From Mycobacterium sp. 3519A (GTDB lineage Bacteria; Actinomycetota; Actinomycetes; Mycobacteriales; Mycobacteriaceae), in NCBI RefSeq assembly GCF_900240945.1, contig NZ_OESG01000013.1, positions 434,001 through 498,000 of the forward strand: a stretch of DNA of 64,000 nt. The letters run 5' to 3'. Shown piece after piece: positions 26,522 to 34,652 of the stretch. Numbering within the stretch: the first letter of the stretch is position 1; every line of letters starts with the position of its first letter. The position numbers were made by a program, and so were the translations under genes. A model generated the notes under the pieces. It was not told the DNA's origin. It was given only the letters and a program-made list of their open reading frames with translations, and did not search any database.

Positions 26522-27609
26522 GCTCGGAGACGTTCCTACTGCATGCCCTGCCCGCAGGTAACGGCGACGCATTGGTGCTCGAGTACGGCACCGACGGTCA
26601 GACAAGCCGGATCCTCATCGACGGCGGCGTCTCTTCAGCCGCCACCGCCGTCGGCCAGTTTCTCGGTGCGAATGCGGATCTCGATCTGCTTGTGGTCACC
26701 CACATCGACAACGATCACATCGCGGGAATGGTCAAGCTGTTGAAGCAGGCTGATCCGCCGGTGCCGAAACAAGTCTGGTTCAACGGTTTCCGTCATCTTC
26801 CGGACACCGCACTGGAGCCGATGGGGCCGATCGAGGGCGAAAAGCTCACCGCTCTCATCGTCGACCGCGGATATCCCTGGAACACGTCCTTCGGACAGGG
26901 GCCTGTCGCCATCACCGAACCCGCTCCTGCGACACCGCCCACGCCAGACCCGATCAATGGTCTGCAGTTCACGGTGCTGTCGCCCGGCACCGAGCAACTC
27001 CGGAAACTTCGCAAGGGCACGAATTGGGCCGACATCGTGCGGGCTGCCGGTTTGGATCCGCACGTTCCGCCCCCACCGCAACCACCGCCCGTGTCCGGCC
27101 TCGAGCGGATGGGACCGCCCGACGTCGACGTGCTTGCCGATCAGAGCACCGATAACGATGACACGGTCGCCAACGGCAGCACGATCGCCCTGTTGGCCGA
27201 ATTCGCCCAACGTACCTGCCTTCTCGCCGGTGATGCCCATCCTGACGTAATCATCGCCGGTATCGATCAACTGGTCGGCGAAGGAAATGTGCTCGACGTC
27301 GACGTCTTCAAGCTGCCGCACCACGGCAGCAAGGCGAATGTCACCCGGAAACTGCTGTCGCGAGTGCGCGCCCACACGTACGTGTTCTCCACTGACGGCA
27401 GCGGCAACCAAAAACACCCCAATGATCAAGCGGTGGCACGGGTCATCAAGTACGGCGGGCGCGCACCGGTACTGGTCTTCAACTATCGATCGGATCGAAA
27501 CAGCGACTGGGATAGCGACGTGCTGCGCGGCAAATGGGGTTACCAGACCGTGTACCCGCCTGAGGCCAAGCCGGGAATCAGTGTCGACCTACTCGCGATC
27601 GAGAGGTGA
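26518..27609 (+). CDS. Second ComEC-like metallo-beta-lactamase fold protein
   Basis: 363 aa. ATG 26518 overlaps the caspase stop. Motif THIDNDHIAG (residues 61-70) gives the H-x-D-x-D-H zinc site, with LLAGDAHPD and FKLPHHGSKAN as the later ligands. It is shorter than the first MBL protein and has a Pro-rich insert (VPPPPQPPPVSG). The two MBL proteins differ enough to be distinct enzymes. They bracket the caspase gene, so one may act on a nucleotide or phosphodiester that controls it, which is inference. Its stop overlaps the GTG start of the DUF2235 gene. Confidence 0.8.
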   Translation: MSSETFLLHALPAGNGDALVLEYGTDGQTSRILIDGGVSSAATAVGQFLGANADLDLLVVTHIDNDHIAGMVKLLKQADPPVPKQVWFNGFRHLPDTALEPMGPIEGEKLTALIVDRGYPWNTSFGQGPVAITEPAPATPPTPDPINGLQFTVLSPGTEQLRKLRKGTNWADIVRAAGLDPHVPPPPQPPPVSGLERMGPPDVDVLADQSTDNDDTVANGSTIALLAEFAQRTCLLAGDAHPDVIIAGIDQLVGEGNVLDVDVFKLPHHGSKANVTRKLLSRVRAHTYVFSTDGSGNQKHPNDQAVARVIKYGGRAPVLVFNYRSDRNSDWDSDVLRGKWGYQTVYPPEAKPGISVDLLAIER

Positions 27610-28730
27610 GTGAAGTGCCCAAGAACATCCTGATCTGCCTGGACGGCACCAAGAACCAGGTGGAGGCGACCGAGGTCACCAACGTCTTTTCCATCGCCGA
27701 GTTCGCCGATCTGACCGACCCGGCCGAGCAGGTGCTCTACTACGGCCCCGGCGTGGGCACCATGGCGCCGCCGAGCGCGTGGACCGGTCTGGCGCAGCGG
27801 ATTTCGTTGGTCGGCGGATTGGCGCTGGGCCACGGGATGCGACAAGACATAGCCGAGGCGTACACCTACCTGATGAACACATGGGAACCCGGCGACAAGG
27901 TGTTCGTGTTCGGTTTCAGCCGCGGCGCGTACACCGCGCGAGCCCTGTGCGGGATGCTGTACCGGATCGGGCTGCTGCGGCCGGGCTCGGACAACCTGGT
28001 GCCCTACGCGGTGCGCACCTACGCGCGAAAGCCTGGCAAGGATTCCGATCTGAGCAAGCCGGAAGGCTGGGGCCGGATGGACAAGTACTCCGAAGGGCTG
28101 GCGCGCAAGATCGAGGGCGAAAGCCGTGCCTTTCCCATCGAGTACCTCGGCCTGTTCGACACCGTCAAGGCCACCAAGGCTTTTGGCCGCGACATCCGCT
28201 GGCCCTACACCAGGCAGTTGCCCAACGTTCGGGTGGTCCGGCACGCCGTGTCGATCGATGAGACCCGTCCGCAATTTGTGGAGTACCTCGTCGAACCCGA
28301 CCCGAAGCAGAAGTTCCCGGCACTGGAGGAAGTGTGGTTCGCCGGTGTGCACTCCGACGTCGGCGGCGGATTCCAAGACGACAAGCTGACGCTGTCCAAG
28401 ATCCCCATGCGCTGGATTCTCGACGGCGCCATCAAACGCGGACTCAAAGTGCGGTCGGGCAAATATCGTTCGCACCTGACCAAACTGGGCGAGGCCGAGG
28501 CGTGCTCCGGCATGCGCACCAACAGCACGGCCTGGCGGTTCCTACAAGCACCGTGGCGCGCCGTGTTCAAGCCGTGGCGCACTCGACCCATCCCCGACGA
28601 CGCGACGATCCACGGCAGCGTCGAAATCCGAATGGCCAAGGCGAGCCCCAAGTATCAGCCGCGGTTACCGGACAAGTTCCTCGTCAACGATGAACCGTGG
28701 TCTGGCCCACCGCCGCCCGTCGAGCCCTGA
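27606..28730 (+). CDS. DUF2235 alpha/beta-hydrolase-like protein
   Basis: 374 aa. GTG 27606 overlaps the upstream stop (GTGA); GTG 27615 is an alternative. The N-terminal ILICLDGTKN carries the DGT motif of DUF2235. The nucleophile elbow is VFGFSRGAYTARAL (GFSRG, Ser105), and WFAGVHSDVGGGF supplies the later conserved His-Asp block. DUF2235 domains are predicted esterases/lipases and occur in type VI secretion phospholipase effectors. No signal peptide or membrane helix. It is the last gene of the right arm and converges on the LuxR-type regulator gene with only 3 nt between stops. Confidence 0.85.
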   Translation: MSEVPKNILICLDGTKNQVEATEVTNVFSIAEFADLTDPAEQVLYYGPGVGTMAPPSAWTGLAQRISLVGGLALGHGMRQDIAEAYTYLMNTWEPGDKVFVFGFSRGAYTARALCGMLYRIGLLRPGSDNLVPYAVRTYARKPGKDSDLSKPEGWGRMDKYSEGLARKIEGESRAFPIEYLGLFDTVKATKAFGRDIRWPYTRQLPNVRVVRHAVSIDETRPQFVEYLVEPDPKQKFPALEEVWFAGVHSDVGGGFQDDKLTLSKIPMRWILDGAIKRGLKVRSGKYRSHLTKLGEAEACSGMRTNSTAWRFLQAPWRAVFKPWRTRPIPDDATIHGSVEIRMAKASPKYQPRLPDKFLVNDEPWSGPPPPVEP

Positions 28731-28733
28731 GGA

Positions 28734-31352
28734 CTACTTGCGGCCGCCGTTGGTGATCAGCGCGGCGAGTTCCTCGCGGTCGTTGATGTCGAGCTTGGTG
28801 CACGCACGGTACAGATGACCCTCGACCGTGCGCACCGACACCGTGAGCCGGTCGGCGATCTCGCGGTTGGTCAACCCCGCGGCCGCGAGGTTGGCGATCT
28901 CCCGCTCCCGCACCGTGAGCGGCAGCGGATGAGACGCCAAGTTCAACGCGGGCGTGCGGATCCCACCGCATTCGGCGGCTAGCCGGTTCGCGACCGCGGC
29001 CGCCTCCACGCTTCGCCGACGATCGTCTGCGGCCTCGAACAACACCGCAGCCTGGGCTGCGGCATCAGCAGCCGACAACAGCGCGCCGAGGTCCTCGAAT
29101 TGCCCTGCCGCCGCGGCCATTCCCGCGGCGTCGCCGTTGCGCAGCGCTTCGGCATGCGTCGCGATGACTGCGGCGAGCCTTCCGCCGGTCGCGGTGGCGA
29201 CGTCGACCAACTCGTCCAGACACGTCGAGTCGCCGAACCGGACCGCGTCGTGCAGCGCCAGCATCTGAATCGCCCGCTGCCCGGAGTCCGCAGCTTGATT
29301 TGCCGCATCGAGCGCGAATCCGATTGCCGCGCTGACATTTCCCTCCGCGGCGGCCAACCACGCTTCGGCGATCTTGAGTTGCGGCCCGAACACCGCAACG
29401 TGCCGGCCGTACCGCGTCTTGACCTCGGCCATCATCCTGGCGCCCGGTTCGGCCCTGCCAAGCGCACAGTAGGACTGCGCCAGCAGCAGCCGCGCCGGGA
29501 AGCTCCACGACGAGGCCGACTCCGCGGTGAGCGCCGCGACGGTCTGCTCCATTCTCGGCACCGTGTCGGCGAACACCCCGCGGGCCACACCGACGGTGCC
29601 CATCAGCACGTTGGCCATGCCCCACGCCAAATACTGACCCGCCGACGTGATCCGGATGATGTCGGCGGATCGCTGTGCGGCAGTGTCGAAGTCACCCGCC
29701 AGGGTGAGAGCCTTGACTTCGCCGAACGCCGCCAGATAGCGCAACAGCCCGTCGACCTTGTTCTCGACCTGATGCCCGCGCGACGCGACAGCGGCCACCT
29801 CGTCGTCGCGGCCCATCAATGCCAGCGCCAGTGCGCCGCCGAACGCCGCCCACTCGACCGCGGTCGGATGGGCACTCGGGTCGGCGAGCACCCGCCTGGA
29901 CAGCGCGGTGGCGTCGACAAGCTGGTTCTCGAAGGTCCGCGACGCGGACGCCACACCGTCGATCATCAGCCGCAACCGGTCGTCGGTGACCTTCTCGTAC
30001 AACAGTTCCAACACCTCGTCGGCGCTCTCGGCATCGCCCATCGACCAGTGCAGGTTGGCGATTCGCGCCAACCCCCAACGCACCAAATCGACTTCGTCCA
30101 TCGCCTCGGGGTCGAAGGAACTCAACGTCTCCTCGGCCTCGGCCGCCTTGCCCTGCCACAGCAGCGACCGGGCCAGCAGTTCGCTGGCGACCAGCCCGCC
30201 GCCACGGTTCACCGCGGCCCGCGCCAACCGCTCACCGAGCGTGACGTTCGTCAGTGCGATCGCGTCGCGCGCCGCGCCGACGAGCAGGTCCACCTCCGGC
30301 TGCTGATCGCTGTCGAGGGTCAACTCCGCCAACCGGATTCGCTCCGCCGGGCCACTCACCGGCCGGCCCTGCAGCGCCTTGACCACCTCGCCGCGCAGCC
30401 GCCTCGCCGCCGCCATGCCGAGCCGGCGCCGGATCACCTCGCCGAACAGCGGGTGGTTGAACCGCGCTTCGATGCTGGAGTGGTCCTCGGCGATGCGGAT
30501 CAGGCCGCGAGACTCCGCATCCTCGACGGCGTCCGCGCCGACGATGTCGGTGAGCGTGTCGAGGTCGAGCGGCTCGCAGAACGTCAACAGCCGCAGCGCG
30601 TGCAGCACGTTGTCGGGGAGCTGCTCGATTCTGGCGTCCAGCAGCGATGCGAGCTCGGACGTGACCGCGGTGCGCCCCCGCAGCTGCCACACGCCGCGGA
30701 CCTGACGCAGCGTGCCTGCTTCCAGGGCGCCCTCGACCAGATGCCGGACGAACAGGGCGTTGCCGCCGGATGCTTCCCACATCAGATCCGCGGACAGCCC
30801 CTCGACGCGACCGCCCAGCGCCGATTCGATCAGCGAGACGCACTGGTCTCGGGTGAACGGCATCAAGTGCAGCCGCTGCAGATAGCCGTCCTTCCACAGC
30901 GATGTGATGGCGTCGGGTACCGCCTCGCCGGCCCGCACGGTGGCCACGATGCGCACCTGGCCGTCGAGCGCGAGCTGATGCAGCAGCGTCGCGGACAGTT
31001 GGTCGAGCAAGTGGGCGTCGTCGACGCCGATCACCGAATGCCCTTCGGACAGGATGGTCTCCCGCGCCGCGGACAGGAACGCCACCGGATCCCTGGACGT
31101 CGCGGCGCCCACGAGGTGGGCGAAGACACCCAGCGGGATGCTGCGCGCCGATTCGGTGCCCGCCACCCACTGCACCCGCGACGGCAGGGACTGCGTCACC
31201 AGCCGCGCCAACGTCGTCTTGCCGACACCGGCGTCGCCGATCAGGACGATGCCACACACGCCGGTTTGCTCCGCCAACGCGCTGTGGATCTTTGCAAATT
31301 CGATGTCGCGCTGGACGACCGGCCATCCGTGGGCCACCGCTTCAACGGTCAT
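28734..31352 (-). CDS. Large ATP-binding LuxR (MalT-type) transcriptional regulator
   Basis: About 872 aa. A STAND-type ATPase begins near the N-terminus: Walker A GDAGVGKTTLA, Walker B VIGVDDAHLLD. A long helical repeat region follows, then a C-terminal LuxR helix-turn-helix (LTVREREIANLAAAGLTNRE and VRTVEGHLYRACTKL). Such proteins activate genes when ligand or partner binding releases ATP-dependent oligomerisation. ATG 31352 was preferred over ATG 31376: neither has a good binding site, and the operator-like repeat at 31388-31403 would put the transcription start at about 31352, implying a leaderless message. It is the obvious candidate regulator of the flanking cassette. Confidence 0.85.
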   Translation of the reverse strand: MTVEAVAHGWPVVQRDIEFAKIHSALAEQTGVCGIVLIGDAGVGKTTLARLVTQSLPSRVQWVAGTESARSIPLGVFAHLVGAATSRDPVAFLSAARETILSEGHSVIGVDDAHLLDQLSATLLHQLALDGQVRIVATVRAGEAVPDAITSLWKDGYLQRLHLMPFTRDQCVSLIESALGGRVEGLSADLMWEASGGNALFVRHLVEGALEAGTLRQVRGVWQLRGRTAVTSELASLLDARIEQLPDNVLHALRLLTFCEPLDLDTLTDIVGADAVEDAESRGLIRIAEDHSSIEARFNHPLFGEVIRRRLGMAAARRLRGEVVKALQGRPVSGPAERIRLAELTLDSDQQPEVDLLVGAARDAIALTNVTLGERLARAAVNRGGGLVASELLARSLLWQGKAAEAEETLSSFDPEAMDEVDLVRWGLARIANLHWSMGDAESADEVLELLYEKVTDDRLRLMIDGVASASRTFENQLVDATALSRRVLADPSAHPTAVEWAAFGGALALALMGRDDEVAAVASRGHQVENKVDGLLRYLAAFGEVKALTLAGDFDTAAQRSADIIRITSAGQYLAWGMANVLMGTVGVARGVFADTVPRMEQTVAALTAESASSWSFPARLLLAQSYCALGRAEPGARMMAEVKTRYGRHVAVFGPQLKIAEAWLAAAEGNVSAAIGFALDAANQAADSGQRAIQMLALHDAVRFGDSTCLDELVDVATATGGRLAAVIATHAEALRNGDAAGMAAAAGQFEDLGALLSAADAAAQAAVLFEAADDRRRSVEAAAVANRLAAECGGIRTPALNLASHPLPLTVREREIANLAAAGLTNREIADRLTVSVRTVEGHLYRACTKLDINDREELAALITNGGRK

Positions 31353-31387
31353 GGAACGAGTCTGCGGGCGATTCATGGCGCTGATGC

Positions 31388-31403
31388 GAGTAGACGACTA
31401 CGC
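31388..31403. promoter_or_regulatory. 16-bp operator-like repeat, copy 3 (upstream of LuxR gene)
   Basis: GAGTAG-ACGA-CTACGC matches the cassette repeat with one arm change. It lies between the stop of the second DUF2235 gene and the LuxR gene, 35 nt before ATG 31352. It suggests autoregulation. Confidence 0.5.
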
Positions 31404-31406
31404 GAA

Positions 31407-32411
31407 TCACGAGGCCGCGGCGGCGAATTCCGCCTGTCGTGCCGGCGCCGCCGGTTTGGTTTGCACCAGTCGTTCGCTGCGCGCCAACCAGTCGACGTCG
31501 GCCCACACGACGCGGTCGGGTAGCCGCCGCCAGTATTCGGGATGCGCCCGCAGATAGATGTCGACGCTGGCGTGCACCAGCGCGTCGGCAGGGGGCCTGC
31601 GCAGCGAAAACGTGCGGGCACTGCCCGCGAGGGCGTCACATTCGGTCGGCGCGGGCGCATCGGACTGGCTGGCCGCACGGACCGCGACGCCGGCCCGCAC
31701 CGCCCCGTCGAGCACCCAGTCCAGCGCGATATCGGCCAGCGGCCAGCACGCTCCCGGGCCGCCCGCGATATCGCAATGCGCACCGCGGAACCAGACTTCC
31801 TCGACGCAGTCCGGCGGCGACACCAGATGCGAGCCGCCGAGTCGGCCGTCGATCGCGACCGCGTGCCTGCCGTCGACGACATTCGTCAGCGGTACGGCCG
31901 ACGGGTGTCCACCCGGCACGCTGATCATGTCCCAGAGCCCCAAATACTGAACGGGAACCTCGATTTCGCGCCGCCCGGTCAGCCGCGCGGTCAGTGTGGT
32001 GAGCCGCGTCCAGTCCTGGGGATCGCGGTGTGTCCGCGGTACGGCGTAGGTGGCGAGCACGTAGTCCATCAGATCGGGCAGCAGGCCGACGGTGCCGAGC
32101 AGTCGGGTCAGGGCGTGCGCGCAGTACGCGCCGCGGCCCACACCGAACAGGTAGATCCGATCGCCTGAATCCCAGTTGTCGACCAGGAACTCGTAGGCCT
32201 CGGCGATCGTGGCGCGCGCCTCCTCGGCCGCGCTGCGGCGCCACCGCAGCCGGTCCACGTTGCTGTGGACGGGCACCGGTGTGCCAGGGTGATACCAGGT
32301 GAGCTGCGCGTCGCTCTCGTCGAGCAATCTCAGCAACGCCGCGGCGTTGGTGGCGTCACGAGGACCTGGATGGTCACGTACACGATCGAAGCACAGCACG
32401 ATGTTCTTCAC
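31407..32411 (-). CDS. DUF2235 homologue lacking the nucleophile serine (probable pseudoenzyme)
   Basis: 334 aa from GTG 32411. It aligns with the DUF2235 protein at 27606-28730 along its length: IAEAYEFLVDNWDSGDRIYLFG against IAEAYTYLMNTWEPGDKVFVFG (each shown here only in part), and VEEVWFRGAHCDIAGG against LEEVWFAGVHSDVGGG. The elbow GFSRG is GVGRG here (Gly92), and the N-terminal DGT motif is replaced by DRV. Catalysis through a serine nucleophile is therefore unlikely. It could be a regulatory or scaffolding partner of the intact paralogue, which is inference. A partial copy of the cassette operator lies 67 nt upstream. Confidence 0.8.
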   Translation of the reverse strand: MKNIVLCFDRVRDHPGPRDATNAAALLRLLDESDAQLTWYHPGTPVPVHSNVDRLRWRRSAAEEARATIAEAYEFLVDNWDSGDRIYLFGVGRGAYCAHALTRLLGTVGLLPDLMDYVLATYAVPRTHRDPQDWTRLTTLTARLTGRREIEVPVQYLGLWDMISVPGGHPSAVPLTNVVDGRHAVAIDGRLGGSHLVSPPDCVEEVWFRGAHCDIAGGPGACWPLADIALDWVLDGAVRAGVAVRAASQSDAPAPTECDALAGSARTFSLRRPPADALVHASVDIYLRAHPEYWRRLPDRVVWADVDWLARSERLVQTKPAAPARQAEFAAAAS

Positions 32412-32478
32412 GACGACCCCCGACGGAAGTGTTTTCGCTGTTGGGGATTAGTTTGCTCCGCAAGAATCGCCGTGTCCT

Positions 32479-32494
32479 GCGTATCGCACTACTC
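32479..32494. promoter_or_regulatory. 16-bp operator-like repeat, partial copy 4
   Basis: GCGTAT-CGCA-CTACTC keeps one perfect half-site and four of six bases in the other. It lies 67 nt upstream of the second DUF2235 gene start, matching the 63-66 nt distance of copies 1 and 2. A weak -10 (ACTAAT, minus strand) lies about 26 nt downstream. Confidence 0.35.
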
Positions 32495-32518
32495 GAATTA
32501 CCTATTCCTTCGAATTCG

Positions 32519-33169
32519 CTACAGGGCGACCTCACTCGGCGCGGAATCCGTGATCGTGATGCCGCAGGCACGGCCGAATTCCTCCGCCGTGAGCCCGTCC
32601 GCCGAGTTCATATCGCAGCGGCCGAACGGCGGTGCGCCCTCCGGCAGGCCGCCGCCGTAGCCGGACCCGTCGGTGTACTGGTGAGCCACCTTCCCGGGGT
32701 ACGGCGGGTTGCGCCCGTAGGCCGCGACGACGAGCCGGATGCCGGGCGGTTTGGCGGGCCACAGGGTGTTCAGGTCGCCCACATTGCCGTAGCCGATCAC
32801 CTTGGCCGTCGAGCCGACGAACGCGCCGACGGCCTCGTAGGCGGCGTTGATGCCCGTCGACCGGTCGCCGCGGATCTGCCCACCCCACGACTCCACGTCG
32901 ATCATCACCGCCATCTTCGGATGCGGCGCGCCGACCATGTCCGTGAACGTGTCGACGGTTTGCTGCCAATTCGGCCGCCAGACGAAGTACACGATGAAGA
33001 ACGTCAGCCGGCCGCTGTCGGCGTTGCGCAGACACCAGCCGTAGTTGTTGTCCCACCGGCGATCTCGATGTGTGCCGTCGTTGGACCGGATGCACAACAC
33101 CGGATACGGATAACTGTCGTCGACGCCGACCTGCCACTCGGACACATCGGCGTAAAGCGTGTCAGCCAC
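32519..33169 (-). CDS. GH25-like (lysozyme-fold) hydrolase without signal peptide
   Basis: 216 aa. The N-terminus DTLYADVSEWQ matches the GH25 first strand (D-V-S-x-W-Q). MIDVESWGG in the middle supplies the D-x-E catalytic pair. AHQYTDGSGYGGG near the C-terminus followed by FGRCDMNSADG matches the QYT...D-x-N ending. GH25 enzymes are N-acetylmuramidases that cleave the peptidoglycan glycan backbone. No export signal is present, so its access to peptidoglycan is unclear; phage lysins of this type rely on a holin. It sits beside the cassette but has its own orientation and spacing. Confidence 0.65.
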   Translation of the reverse strand: MADTLYADVSEWQVGVDDSYPYPVLCIRSNDGTHRDRRWDNNYGWCLRNADSGRLTFFIVYFVWRPNWQQTVDTFTDMVGAPHPKMAVMIDVESWGGQIRGDRSTGINAAYEAVGAFVGSTAKVIGYGNVGDLNTLWPAKPPGIRLVVAAYGRNPPYPGKVAHQYTDGSGYGGGLPEGAPPFGRCDMNSADGLTAEEFGRACGITITDSAPSEVAL

Positions 33170-33189
33170 GCCTTCCAGTCTGCGCGCGA

Positions 33190-33873
33190 CTACGACAACG
33201 GAATGTCGACACCCGCGCTCATCGGCTCGCCGTGCACCTCGAGCGACTCACCGGTGGTGCCCGGCGGCACGTCGAAAGCGATTGCCACATCCGCCGAATC
33301 GCTTGGCGCCAGGTCGGCCCAGGTGCCGTTGAGGTATGCCGTCGCCTCGTCGTCGATGTCGTACGTCGAGCCGCGGGCCTTGAGCTTCTGCAGCGTGGCG
33401 AGGAAGCCGCCCTGCGCGTCGCCGGAGTTCAAGACGTTCAAGTGCACGATAAGGAATTCGCCCTGGGCGGTCTTCTCCACCGGCGCATCCTGATACTGCA
33501 CCGACGGCGCGCTCTCCACACCGGTGATCGCGAACGTCAGGCCACCGTCGGACGCTTGCGGGCCGGATCCCGAAGCGCCAGCGGGTGTTTCGGTCGCCGT
33601 CTCGATGCTGTTGCCCCAGCCGTTGCCCGGCGTCATCGCCGGCGAGGCCACGATGTTGGTGGACATGTTGAAGAACACGCCGTAGACGATGACGACGACC
33701 AGGATCGCCAACAGCGCGGCACACGCGGCACCGAAACCGATGATCAGCGAGCGTCGGCTGTCATCGACCGCGGGTGTTTCTGGCGACCGGTGCCCGGTCC
33801 ACGTCGAGCCGTCCCAATACCGTTGGCCACCCGAGCCGTCGGGATCGGGATACCAACCTGCGGGTGTCGTCAT
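33190..33873 (-). CDS. DUF2510/DUF4352 single-pass membrane protein
   Basis: 227 aa from ATG 33873. The N-terminal GWYPDPDGSGGQRYWDGSTW is a DUF2510 motif. Then comes one membrane helix (SLIIGFGAACAALLAILVVV) and an extracytoplasmic DUF4352-type beta domain (EKTAQGEFLIVHLNVLNSG). DUF4352 domains are immunoglobulin-like and found in many actinobacterial cell-surface proteins. The protein at 35591-36220 has the same C-terminal domain. The gene is 20 nt before the GH25-like gene and may be cotranscribed with it. Confidence 0.8.
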   Translation of the reverse strand: MTTPAGWYPDPDGSGGQRYWDGSTWTGHRSPETPAVDDSRRSLIIGFGAACAALLAILVVVIVYGVFFNMSTNIVASPAMTPGNGWGNSIETATETPAGASGSGPQASDGGLTFAITGVESAPSVQYQDAPVEKTAQGEFLIVHLNVLNSGDAQGGFLATLQKLKARGSTYDIDDEATAYLNGTWADLAPSDSADVAIAFDVPPGTTGESLEVHGEPMSAGVDIPLS

Positions 33874-33932
33874 CGCGGGAGGATATCCCGATTCACAGGA
33901 AACGAGGAGGTTTCGCCCAGGAAAGGGCCCGG

Positions 33933-34643
33933 TCAGGCGCCCATCAGCATCCGCCACTGGTCCAGATTGCTGGCCCGATACACGTAGTTGGTGCGTTTCA
34001 CTTCTGACAGCGACGCGCTCGGCTCAGCCGAATACCAGTGGCCAGGAAACACTGTGGGGTCGCCGGGCAACTGAGCCAGCGCTTGCAGGCTGTGGTAGAT
34101 CGCCTCGACGTCCCCGCCGGGGAAGTCGGTACGTCCGCAGCCCTCGAGGAACAGCGTGTCGCCCGCCACCAGTCGCCCGTCGAGCAGGAAGCACTGGCTG
34201 CCCGGGGTGTGCCCCGGCGTGTGCAGCAACTCGATGTCGATGTCGCCGACGCTGACCACATCGCCGTGCTCGTGTGCGGTGAGCTCCGAACGCGCGATCC
34301 CCGTGACCCGCGAAACCCAGTCAGCTTCAAGGGAATTCACGTGCACCGGCACGCTGGTGCGCTCCAGCAGCTCGGCGAGGCCCTTGAGTTCGAAACCCAT
34401 CATCGAGCCGCCGACGTGGTCGGGGTGGTGGTGGGTGACCAGCACCCCGGACAGGTGCATACCGTCGGCTTCCAGCGCGTCGACCAGATCGTTCGCGGCG
34501 TAGGCCGGGTCCACCACGACGGCGTCGCCGGTTTCGCGGTCGCCGATCAGGTAGGCGAAGTTGCGCATCTGCGCTGCGATCATGTCGCCGGCCGCGAAGT
34601 CGCGCCCGGAGAGCAGCTGCCGGAAATACAGGCGGTCAGTCAT
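33933..34643 (-). CDS. Glyoxalase-II-like metallo-beta-lactamase hydrolase
   Basis: 236 aa. Zinc motif THHHPDHVGG near residue 75, then HTPGHTPGSQCFLLDG, VAGDTLFLEG and FPGHWYS, the full set of a hydroxyacylglutathione-hydrolase-type MBL. Mycobacteria use mycothiol in place of glutathione, so a mycothiol thioester substrate is possible; this is inference. It is unrelated in subfamily to the two ComEC-like MBL proteins of the cassette. It lies 9 nt downstream of the NYN-domain gene on the same strand and is probably in one operon with it. Confidence 0.85.
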   Translation of the reverse strand: MTDRLYFRQLLSGRDFAAGDMIAAQMRNFAYLIGDRETGDAVVVDPAYAANDLVDALEADGMHLSGVLVTHHHPDHVGGSMMGFELKGLAELLERTSVPVHVNSLEADWVSRVTGIARSELTAHEHGDVVSVGDIDIELLHTPGHTPGSQCFLLDGRLVAGDTLFLEGCGRTDFPGGDVEAIYHSLQALAQLPGDPTVFPGHWYSAEPSASLSEVKRTNYVYRASNLDQWRMLMGA

Positions 34644-34652
34644 GGCTTCAGA

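Noticed and set aside
29100..31523. 807-codon plus-strand frame opposite the LuxR regulator
   Set aside because: Antisense shadow of a gene with clear ATPase and helix-turn-helix motifs.
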